64,000 nucleotides of DNA from Kalmanozyma brasiliensis GHG001 (lineage: Eukaryota > Basidiomycota > Ustilaginomycetes > Ustilaginales): assembly GCF_000497045.1 (NCBI RefSeq), contig NW_015961951.1, positions 310,001 through 374,000 of the forward strand. Reading direction: 5' to 3'. Every line of letters begins with the position of its first letter. Positions within the stretch are counted from its first letter, which is position 1. Positions 40,843-49,401 of this stretch are shown here, one piece after another. Below the pieces are notes generated by a model. That model saw only the letters and a list, made by a program, of their open reading frames with translations. It was not told the DNA's origin and ran no database searches. A program made the position numbers and the translations under genes.

Positions 40843-43628
40843 TCGACCCCTCGGACCCGCATCAACAAAAGCATAAAGGGACATCTCAGGTGAGTCGCCT
40901 TCTTCAGCCAACACAGCGATCAGAGCAGTTCCCACAGAGATCCGTCCGCAGACCCCGACCATTCCCAGCTTGGCAGTGCTTCCCTTCGCGACGAGGCTAT
41001 GCCGGCAGAGTCTCGAGATGCAGCGTCCTTGATGACGAAACAGTGCACAAGATACGCTTGCACCACATAGAGTTGCCTCCATGTCGTTTCCCGTCCTTCT
41101 CGCATCTTCTGCGCTGCTGCATCGTACCACACCGATGGGCCGTTCAGAAGTCGGAAGGAGGAAGCTTAGCCTCGAAGCGGATTGCATCCGACCCATGCCT
41201 TATACACAGCAGCAGCAGCAGCAGTGGCAGCAGAGATCCGACAAAGCAGCTAGACCGAGCCCCCCTTTCCGTTTCCCTCACTACCTTGTCTAGATCAAGA
41301 AAAGATACCAGACAGGGGGGGAAGCACGGGAGACAGCCACCTACAGCGAGGCGAGATCCCGTCGTCGATTGGGCAGCTTCGCCGCACGGCAGCCCCGGTC
41401 GGTGGCGTGGACCGCAAACCTAATGAGAAACAGGTTGCGCCCAGGGTCATTCTGACCTCAAAGCGCTGCGGGGTTGGCCTGCGATCCGGATCTCCTTCGT
41501 CGAGATCCAGGGGAAGGGTTGACCGCTCGTCGAGTCAGAGCCGTGTGCGATGTTTGGTACCCAAAATCGTCTTTCCGCGTCTTTTGAAGCTTGTTGATTC
41601 AGCGTCGGGTGGTGCCTCGATCCTCTTGCGAAGAAAAGCGCAAAGGCAAGGTGTCATCCACGATGGATCGAGAGTGATGAAACGACTGGGAAAGCTTGCT
41701 TTTGTGCGCTGAACTCGACTCGGATATCTCGACCACGACCTCTGTACAGACTGAAGAACGATGTATGACGACGTGACGACCACCGACCTCTACGACCTAC
41801 GATGAAGAAGATGAAGATGACAGTGACCGGCACCCATGATATTTTGACATTGATTGGCTGTTGGATCTGAACGACCTCTAAGCAAGCGACAACTTTGGTG
41901 ACGATGTCGGGCAGGTGTCCCCGCGGCCGGCTGTTCTGGTTCGGACCCTAAAATTCTTCACCTAATGCAAGGTCACCTGGAGAGCCTGGGGCCGGCTGTA
42001 GCGGGACACTTTGCTTTCGACCGGCTGTTCGCCCGACCCTTTCGACTGGCGTGCACCCACCCTCTGTGCAGACCTCAACGATCCCCGCTTCTTGACGTCA
42101 AGGACCATGAAGGCAAGATCGATTCTCGACGACGACGATGGATGGCTCCTGACGCGCCTTCTCGAGCCCGCTCTCGCTTCCGAGTGCTACGTGCCGGTTG
42201 AAACGATCGACTCAAAGATTGCACAGGATGCCCCATTCCGACTTCACAGATCGACTCTCCGGTGTCCGGTGCGTGTGTTTCTGGCGCCAACGCCCTCACT
42301 ACCACCCTGGATGCAATCGTCTACAGCGACAATGGAATGCGCTACAGCATCGCGGCAAGCGTGGATTTCGCTTTGGCTTCAAAGCCAGCGTCCTTCGCCC
42401 CGAGGTGTTTCTGGCGTCGTCGCCCGACCTGATGCCCTCAAGCGGCGCCTCTCCCCCTCGAGTGACAGGATCTTTGCGGTATCGAACGAACGACTGATCA
42501 GCTCTGACAGCACCAGCGAACGCGATGCTACGGACCGTTGAACGTCTCGACCTCGACTCCTACGACCGACCGAACGACCCCTCATACCTGCTTGCCTGCT
42601 TGCTATGTTTCGACGACAACTTTGTTTAAACGACTGCGACTACAACAATGTGCTCTGGCGACCCACGTTGGGGCCGCCTGCAATCCCTTGTTGCAGGCTG
42701 CCTTTCTGGGTGGCTGCCGTCTTGTCCCGGCCAAAGCGATTTGGTTCTGGGATAAGGGAACAGGCGATTAGAAAGACCTGTTGCTCCCACTCGGTCGCTT
42801 GCAGGCTCCTTTGCTCGGTATTCTCTGCTGCTGCTGCTCCCACCCACACTGCTGCTGTCTCGACCTTCTTCACCTTTATTATGTCATATGTCGTCCTCCT
42901 TGCTTCACCCATCGACAAGCATCGACGCCCTCGCTTCGCTTTCCCTCCAGAGCTTTGCGAGTCAGGCTCCGGGTACCTCGGGTCGGACAGCGAACCGCCT
43001 TGTGCGACACTTTCACCGCAACTGGCTTACGTTCGGAACAAGGGAGGATTGCGCTCTGCAAACCTTTTACGGGTTGGCGCAAGAGATGCGAAAGGGATAG
43101 GAGACGACGTGCGAGCTGGTGCTTACACCACTGCTAGGGAACATCGATTGTCGATGGGCCCGCTGCGCAGCATACTTACAGAACAGAGATCTGAGACGCC
43201 CCGCATTCTCGACCGCTTTGCGCGCGCAAGCTGAGCGATGGACGTCGCCGTCGAGCTGGGTGTGGGCATGCTGACTCTTTGATGGTTGCTCGACTCGCTC
43301 GCTGTTGTTGTTGCTGGAACGACTCCTCGTCGACGCTTCGCCGACGAGCTTTGCATGCTGACGCGAAACCTTTCTTCATTCACCGCGCTGAACAGACTCT
43401 CTGCCCTATACTTAGTCACTGCTCTCGAACACATTTGTCTCTCTGCATCTGTATTTCTACTGCCATTCAATGCATTCTCCTCATCGACGCGAATCGACAT
43501 CACACACATCCACACAAAGGTTGCGTTTGCCAACGCTCGGCATGCTGAGACTTTGCTATTCCATTCCGGTGCGCGAGGTCCAAGGATAGTCGCGTCCCGC
43601 CCTTGCCCGTGCTCTTCGTCCTGCTGCC
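40843..43628. other. 2.8-kb convergent intergenic region
   Basis: It lies between the stop codons of the RRM gene and SLU7, whereas the other convergent pairs here are 0.1-0.4 kb apart. A (CAG)6 run sits at 41207-41224. The word CCGGCTGT recurs near 41930, 41992 and 42022. Open frames at 41407-41712 and around 42107-42629 have protein-like stretches (the latter described separately). The part from 43200 to 43628 probably includes the SLU7 3' UTR. No tRNA or transposon was recognised. Confidence 0.5.
42107..42629 (+). other. Possible unrecognised spliced gene or decaying gene
   Basis: An ATG at 42107 (GACCATGAAG) opens 144 codons beginning MKARSILDDDDGWLL, ending at 42541. The next frame reads SGANALTTTLDAIVYSDNG and then stops. 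The third frame is open from 42153 to a single TGA at 42495-42497, then again to TAA at 42627-42629, ending DRPNDPSYLLACLLCFDDNF plus V. The tail uses mostly C-ending codons like true genes here. GTGCGT at 42270 with CTCAC and CTACAG downstream could be an intron. No domain is recognised and no single model joins all pieces, so I give this as a candidate, not a gene. Confidence 0.3.
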
Positions 43629-45578
43629 TCACACATCTTCCTCGTCCCTATAATTCGCCATGGGATCCTCACTGACTCCGCCCTTGCCATCGCGATTGAC
43701 CAAGCGGTACGCCTCGAGCTGCTCCTCGGTGACCTCTGTCTCCCCTCCCCTTTCGCGCCTGGAGCCGTTGACCTTGGCATTGATGCGCTCCGCATCCTTG
43801 ACCCAGTCGGGTAGCGCTTCGAAGCGCCGCTGCTTCTCCTCGGCCAGCTTGGCGGCCAGCGCCGGGTCCTGCTTGGCACGTTCCTCCTCGATCGCTCGTT
43901 GCAGTGCGGAACGGTCGAGACGCGAGGAGACGTCGCCGTTGCCCAGGTCCTTGCGCGAGACGTAGGTTGACTTTGACGGCGGCGAGCGCGAGCGGTGACG
44001 ATGGGAACGGCGAGAGTGACGACGACGATGACGCCCTCCAGAGTCTGAGGAGCTGTCATCTGACGGTGTGACAGACCGAGAGCGAGAGCGTGACGAAGAG
44101 ACCGAGGCGGACCGCTCCCGCTTGCGCTCGCGCTTCTTGCTCTGCTTCGTCTCCTTCTCGACCACCTCCTTGACCTCGGCCCTGGGTTTGGGCGCAAACG
44201 TCGTCTTGCTCGCCTCGATCCCCGCCTCACCCGTACAATAACTGTTCCACACCCGACTCCGACAGCACGCATATCCCCATTCGGCCGCCTCCATGTAGAA
44301 CCACGACCCCCACACCTGCGTATGGTTGTTCTCCAGCACATCTTCCTCCCACCTGCTCTTGGGCACCACCTTGTCCAACCCTTTCACCACCTTCCCCGCC
44401 TGGTTGTACTCCACATACTGCTCCGTTTGGCCCGTCAACAGTTCGCGTGGCAACGCATCAAAGTGTTCTGCTCCACCGTACTTGTCCAGGATACTACCCT
44501 TGGTTTGCTCCCTCAGTTTCTCCTTGCGTTGTTGGAATTCGCGGAACTGCTGCTCGTTGGCCGTTGGGTTGGCCTGCAGATTGAGATCGTTGCCCCTTGC
44601 CTCGGCCTGCCAGCTGAACAGCTGCAGATTCGCCAACGCCCCACTCTCGCTTCCTTGGGCACGAGCGAAGTTGTCGCCCGCATACTCCGCATCCTCGGGC
44701 CGAACGTTCGGATTCGGCGCCTCGCGCATCGTGCGCGTCTTGGGATCGTAGTACGCCGAGTTGACATCCAAGTTGTACAGGTACTTGGCGCGATCTTCGC
44801 GGATGCGGAGGTTGCGGATCGTCATGCGGTTGTCGACCTTCTGCCCCACCGCGTCTGCTTTGTCCGCGTACTTTTCGTCGTCGCTGTCGTCGCTGTCGTC
44901 CGAGCTGAAATCGAGGGCGTCGGGATCGGTCGATTTGGACTGTTTCTGCGCAAGACGCTTGGCGTGTTTAAGATCGGACGAGGTGGCGTTGTCGATCTGC
45001 TCCTCTTTGAGGCGTCGACGTTCGGCTTCAATCGCTTCGAACTCCTCGACGACCTTCTTGTGCGATGAGGGGTCGTAGCCGTTCCACCGATCTCGCTTGG
45101 CAGCGTAGTCCAACCCTGCCACTTCTTGCAGCGCGTGGTCTCCAGCGAGGGTCTTGCCGAGCTTCTTCGCTCCCTTTTTGCGAGGTCGTTCGAGACAGTC
45201 CCGTGTCTTGTGCGACATGGATCCGCAATTCTCACACGCACCCTTGCGGAACTTCTTTGCCACCACCTCGTCCCCCACTGACGAGGAGCCACGTTGGTAC
45301 CAGTCGTTGATGCCCGCCTTGACGGCGTTCGGGTCGATCGGCTTCTTCTGGTGCTTGAGCGAGCGCGAGCCGGTGTCCATGTACCAGGGTGCCTGGGCCA
45401 TGTACGAGGGCACGTGCGGGTTGATGATGTTGCCATCCTCGTCGAGTTCTGCGGGGGCACGGCCGGCTTTGCGGTCCTCCTCGAGATCCTTTTGGCGTCG
45501 GAACTCGGAGCGGGAGAGCTTGCCGGGTGGGGCAGCGCTACTGGCCGCACCGGCTGCGGATGTGGATGGTGCCGACAT
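43629..45578 (-). CDS. SLU7: Pre-mRNA splicing factor Slu7
   Basis: Second-step spliceosome factor that helps select the 3' splice site, working with Prp18. Single exon, 649 residues, ATG at 45578. The N-terminus has KLSRSEFRRQKDLEEDRKAG and the Slu7 block PHVPSYMAQAPWYMDTG, then SLKHQKK. The CCHC zinc knuckle CENCGSMSHKTRDC is at 115-128, followed by the basic ERPRKKGAKK. The conserved middle holds AAKRDRWNGYDPSSH, an acidic patch (DDSDDSDDE), NLRIREDRAKYLYNLDVNSA and YDPKTRTMREAPNP, then HTQVWGSWFYMEAAEWGYAC. The last 170 residues add an SR-rich stretch (SRSRSRSVTPSDD) and charged helix, longer than yeast Slu7 but like animal forms. Divergent from BUR1 with 391 bp between ATGs. Confidence 0.96.
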   Translation of the reverse strand: MSAPSTSAAGAASSAAPPGKLSRSEFRRQKDLEEDRKAGRAPAELDEDGNIINPHVPSYMAQAPWYMDTGSRSLKHQKKPIDPNAVKAGINDWYQRGSSSVGDEVVAKKFRKGACENCGSMSHKTRDCLERPRKKGAKKLGKTLAGDHALQEVAGLDYAAKRDRWNGYDPSSHKKVVEEFEAIEAERRRLKEEQIDNATSSDLKHAKRLAQKQSKSTDPDALDFSSDDSDDSDDEKYADKADAVGQKVDNRMTIRNLRIREDRAKYLYNLDVNSAYYDPKTRTMREAPNPNVRPEDAEYAGDNFARAQGSESGALANLQLFSWQAEARGNDLNLQANPTANEQQFREFQQRKEKLREQTKGSILDKYGGAEHFDALPRELLTGQTEQYVEYNQAGKVVKGLDKVVPKSRWEEDVLENNHTQVWGSWFYMEAAEWGYACCRSRVWNSYCTGEAGIEASKTTFAPKPRAEVKEVVEKETKQSKKRERKRERSASVSSSRSRSRSVTPSDDSSSDSGGRHRRRHSRRSHRHRSRSPPSKSTYVSRKDLGNGDVSSRLDRSALQRAIEEERAKQDPALAAKLAEEKQRRFEALPDWVKDAERINAKVNGSRRERGGETEVTEEQLEAYRLVNRDGKGGVSEDPMANYRDEEDV

Positions 45579-45969
45579 GGTGACAGACGTCTGCGAGTGC
45601 GAGTCGGTGATGGACGGTATGGAAGTAGGGGAAGAAGGAGGGAGCGACAGGGTCTCATTGAAACTTCAGCTCAGCTCCACCTCGATTTTTCTGAGATTGT
45701 GAGGTCGACAGATTCAATGACACGAGAGAAATTCCAAACTCCGCGATCCGAGAAGACGCGCTTTCCGAGGCACACAAGGCACAGACAGCTAAAGGCGCAG
45801 TCGATGTCGTCGACGCTCGCTTTCATCTTCTCACCCAACCCCTCCGTGACGGACAGCGCTATGCAGCGCCTAGATCTCTGACCTCCTTCACGTTCGTTTC
45901 TGTCGTAGAAACGGCATCACGCTCCTTTCGTCAAACCACCAATGACCCACGTCTAGCAAGACCGTCAAG
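45579..45969. promoter_or_regulatory. Divergent promoter region SLU7 / BUR1
   Basis: 391 bases shared by two genes of nuclear mRNA production, one for elongation kinase and one for splicing. Co-regulation is plausible but not shown by any recognised site. Confidence 0.5.
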
Positions 45970-48900
45970 ATGCAGCATTCGTCCTCGGACCAGGGCTCTT
46001 CGTCGCAGAACTCGGCGGCCAATACCAATGGCGGGATCCGCATAGCTGGTGTCGCGAGTCGCACACCGTCTGCTTCTGCCTCGGTGGTCCCTTCGCCCTC
46101 AACGCAGCCAGCAAAGGAGGCGTCCTCGCCGATCAAGCTCGATAGGGACAGGCACGCCGCACACCGTCTACCTACGAGACCGATGCAGCCAGGAGCATCA
46201 AGAGCAGCAGAAGCGCCATCCCGACCGGCAGCACAGCGCCCGCAGACGGTGCAGCGTCGAGGGAGCGGCAAGTTTACAGCGCCACCTGCGGATGATGAGG
46301 AGGAAGAAGGTGCGATCGACGATGCTCCGAGATCTTCGTCCAGGTCAGGATTCAGGCCGCCTCCGCCAAAGACTCCACCGCATCCATCAGCTGGGGCTCG
46401 CGCGCCGAGCGACGAGCGAGCTTCGGGGAGGGATCAGCGCCGACCAGGGTCGTACCAGCCACGCTCACCCTCACCGCCACGGAGACCTCAAACTCTTGCT
46501 CCTTCGCACGCGAGCCATCTTCGCAGCCCTTCACCACCGCGCAGTAGCAGAGACGACAGCAAACCCGCGCCGCACTCGCATCACGACGACCGACACCATC
46601 GCCAGCAAGGCGATCGCAGGGAATACGATAGGTCCCGTCATGAGGCGGGCAACGGCGCTCCAAGCCATCGTGCCAGGGACGACCGCTATCCTGCCGCAAG
46701 CTCGCGCGACTGGGGCCGCGGGCCGCAGGACCCTGCACGAGGCTGGGAGGACGATCGCCGTGACGACCGTAGCTGGAGCGATCACAGACGGCCGGAGCGA
46801 CAGTGGGGGCGGGAATCTGAGCGACGAAACGATCGAGGCGAGCGCGAGCGACCGAGGGAGCATGAGCGGTACGGTGACCACAGAGGCGGCGAGCACCCGC
46901 GCGACAGGCCATACGAGAGGAATGGACGGGACAGAGTACCGTCTCCACCCGCCGCGGCGAGAGAGCAGCGATATGCCGGATGGTCACCGACACCACCAGA
47001 TACGCAGCCATCCAGCACAGCCTCGAATGGCAAGCATGGTGAAGCAGCACTACCCCCACGACCTCAATTCCGGATGGGACGAGCTGCACCACCACCACCG
47101 CTCCTCTCGCACGCGGAGCGTCCACCTCCACCCACTGTCTCGCGGGATGCCGAGCCGACGGCGCTCAAACGTCCTCGCTCGCGCTCTCCGCCCGCTGGCT
47201 TGCTGAAGCGCAAAGCAAACTTCAACGCGGTCGTCCCGCCCACGATCGCCCCTGTCAGCGACAAGGAAGGTGAGACCGACAACGTGGCACCTGGCGCACC
47301 CATCCCACCCAGGATCGATAGCATGCAGTCTCCCGTCCTGCCGGTCCCTTCGCGGGTGGGATCCGAGTCGGTCGCCAACACCGCTCCACCTAGCAGCCGA
47401 CCGGGTTCCGTGCATCCTACCGCCACCGCTACTGCACCCTCAGCGACAGTCGCAGCAGATGCCAACTACGACGCGACGTGCGATGCGCTGGACGACTTTT
47501 CCGTCCCCTCTGTTCGTCTCTCGTGTCTTCCACGCAAGCTACCCGACGCACCGCCACTCACCGGTCGCGAGCGACGCAAGCTTCGCGCACCACGCATACC
47601 GCTCCACCAGCGCAAGTTTGTCGGCTGCTCCTCGCTCGACGATTACGAGATCTCGATCAAGCTCGGTCAGGGTACGTTCGGGGAAGTTCTCAAAGGTCGT
47701 CAGATTCTCACTGGCACCTCTGTCGCGCTGAAAAAAGTGACGATCCACGATGCGAAGGACGGACTGCCCATCACGGCGTTGCGCGAGATCAAGCTGCTCA
47801 AGAAACTGCATCACCCATCGATCGTTCCGGTGATCGATATGGCTTTCCGCCCGTCCACCGAACGGGGCAAGTTGGGCGACGTATACATGGTCGAACCGTA
47901 CATGGATCACGATCTTAACGGTATGCTGGAAAACCCCTCGATAAGGTTGGAGCACAGTCAGATCAAACTCTACATGCAACAGCTGCTCGAAGGAACGCTG
48001 TACTTGCACAAGAACCGGATCCTCCATCGAGATATGAAAGCGGCCAACCTGTTGATCAACAACACGGGTCAGTTGCAGATCGCGGATTTTGGTCTGGCAA
48101 GACCGTACCGGGATCCGGGACAGAGTTGGACGGGCAAAGGTTGGACGGGGGGTACGCATCGGTATACGAACATGGTCGTGACGCGATGGTATCGTCCACC
48201 CGAGCTGTTGGCGGGGGAGAAGCGATATGGACCTCCGATCGATATGTGGGGGATCGGATGTATTTTGGCCGAGATGGTGATGGGCAAACCGTTGTTCAAG
48301 GGGACCAGCGAGATTAACCAGTTGGAGCTTATTGCCAAGTTGTGTGGAAGTCCGAACGAGACAAGTTTTCCAGGATGGTCGACGTTGCCGGGTGTTAAGG
48401 ATGCCGATCCGACCGGGAGACCCGATCCACACCCAGAGATCCCAGGTCAGCACGCATTCGGCGATCACCCCCGTCGGGTGAAGGAACACTTTCGGACGGT
48501 CTACGACGCCGGTCCCGGATGCGCCGATTTGATCGACAAGCTCCTGGTCCTGGATCCGAGGAAGAGGTTGACGGCGCAAGAGGCATTGGAGCACGAATGG
48601 TTCTGGACTAAACCGTATCCGGCTGACCGGGGCAGTTTGCCCAAGTACGAGCATAGTAAGGAGATTGATAGGGGGAGGAGGGAGTGGCGGCCTGCGCCGG
48701 CGGTCGCACCGGCGGCGGCGGTGCAGGTGGGGCCAGTCGGCGGAGCGGGGGTGGGGATGGGCGGCAGACCGGGGATGGGCCAGATGCCGTATCCTGCCCA
48801 ACAGCAGCAGGGGAGACCGTATGCGAGACCTGCGCCGGCGTACGCACCGAATGGCGGAGGGATGCCCGACCCGGCGAGTGGATGGGATCGGCCTGCGCCG

Positions 48901-49092
48901 GGACGACATCCGTTCCCCGGACCGCTAGGTGGGCAGGGAAGGTTCCCTCATCCGAACGCGCAACGGCCAACTCATCCGTATCCACAGCCGCAGGGACAGG
49001 GGCAGTTCAGACAGCATGCGCTGCCAGCTAGACCTGACGGCCCGCCGAGGAACGGCGCGGGTGGGCCGAGCGGACACAATCCCTACTCGTAG
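45970..49092 (+). CDS. BUR1: Cyclin-dependent kinase Bur1 (CDK9-type)
   Basis: Transcription-elongation kinase acting on the RNA polymerase II tail and Spt5 with a Bur2-type cyclin. Single exon, 1040 residues, ATG at 45970. Residues 1-555 are disordered and rich in Arg, Asp, Ser, His and Pro, with RDRY/RERP-like repeats. The kinase domain runs from about 558 (EISIKLGQGTFGEVLKG) to 885. The cyclin-binding helix is PITALRE at 600-606, the CDK9 diagnostic. HRDMKAANLL begins at 686, DFGLA is intact, and the T-loop has GGTHRYTNMVVTRWYRPPEL with the activating Thr region. GIGCILAEMVMGKPLF and DPRKRLTAQEALEHEWF close the fold. The C-terminal 150 residues are Gly/Pro/Gln-rich. Bur1 is preferred over Ctk1 because of PITALRE and the RYTN T-loop. 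Confidence 0.94.
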   Translation: MQHSSSDQGSSSQNSAANTNGGIRIAGVASRTPSASASVVPSPSTQPAKEASSPIKLDRDRHAAHRLPTRPMQPGASRAAEAPSRPAAQRPQTVQRRGSGKFTAPPADDEEEEGAIDDAPRSSSRSGFRPPPPKTPPHPSAGARAPSDERASGRDQRRPGSYQPRSPSPPRRPQTLAPSHASHLRSPSPPRSSRDDSKPAPHSHHDDRHHRQQGDRREYDRSRHEAGNGAPSHRARDDRYPAASSRDWGRGPQDPARGWEDDRRDDRSWSDHRRPERQWGRESERRNDRGERERPREHERYGDHRGGEHPRDRPYERNGRDRVPSPPAAAREQRYAGWSPTPPDTQPSSTASNGKHGEAALPPRPQFRMGRAAPPPPLLSHAERPPPPTVSRDAEPTALKRPRSRSPPAGLLKRKANFNAVVPPTIAPVSDKEGETDNVAPGAPIPPRIDSMQSPVLPVPSRVGSESVANTAPPSSRPGSVHPTATATAPSATVAADANYDATCDALDDFSVPSVRLSCLPRKLPDAPPLTGRERRKLRAPRIPLHQRKFVGCSSLDDYEISIKLGQGTFGEVLKGRQILTGTSVALKKVTIHDAKDGLPITALREIKLLKKLHHPSIVPVIDMAFRPSTERGKLGDVYMVEPYMDHDLNGMLENPSIRLEHSQIKLYMQQLLEGTLYLHKNRILHRDMKAANLLINNTGQLQIADFGLARPYRDPGQSWTGKGWTGGTHRYTNMVVTRWYRPPELLAGEKRYGPPIDMWGIGCILAEMVMGKPLFKGTSEINQLELIAKLCGSPNETSFPGWSTLPGVKDADPTGRPDPHPEIPGQHAFGDHPRRVKEHFRTVYDAGPGCADLIDKLLVLDPRKRLTAQEALEHEWFWTKPYPADRGSLPKYEHSKEIDRGRREWRPAPAVAPAAAVQVGPVGGAGVGMGGRPGMGQMPYPAQQQQGRPYARPAPAYAPNGGGMPDPASGWDRPAPGRHPFPGPLGGQGRFPHPNAQRPTHPYPQPQGQGQFRQHALPARPDGPPRNGAGGPSGHNPYS

Positions 49093-49401
49093 CGACAAAG
49101 GCGGCCGAGGTTTCACGTGGACGATGAGGGTGGCAATGACAAGCTTACCTTGGATGATGTGCGACATGAGAACCTGTGCGGCGCAGAGCGAGTGAGGGAC
49201 ATTGCGGGTTGCACGGAAGACGGTCGAATCACAACTTCGGCACAGTGGATCAGGAATGGATGAAGTAAACGAAAGTGATGATTCCCCAAGGGACGGGTGA
49301 AAACGAATGTGATATGGCCGCTGTTGGGCAGGTCTGCAAAAGTGATCGGATACGAAGTGGCATACGAAGAGAAAAAAGAAGTGGCTCAACGAGAAGAGAG
49401 C
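49093..49401. other. Convergent 3' region
   Basis: 309 bases between the BUR1 stop and the stop of the TM-protein gene. A/T content rises toward 49370. No gene seen. Confidence 0.5.
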
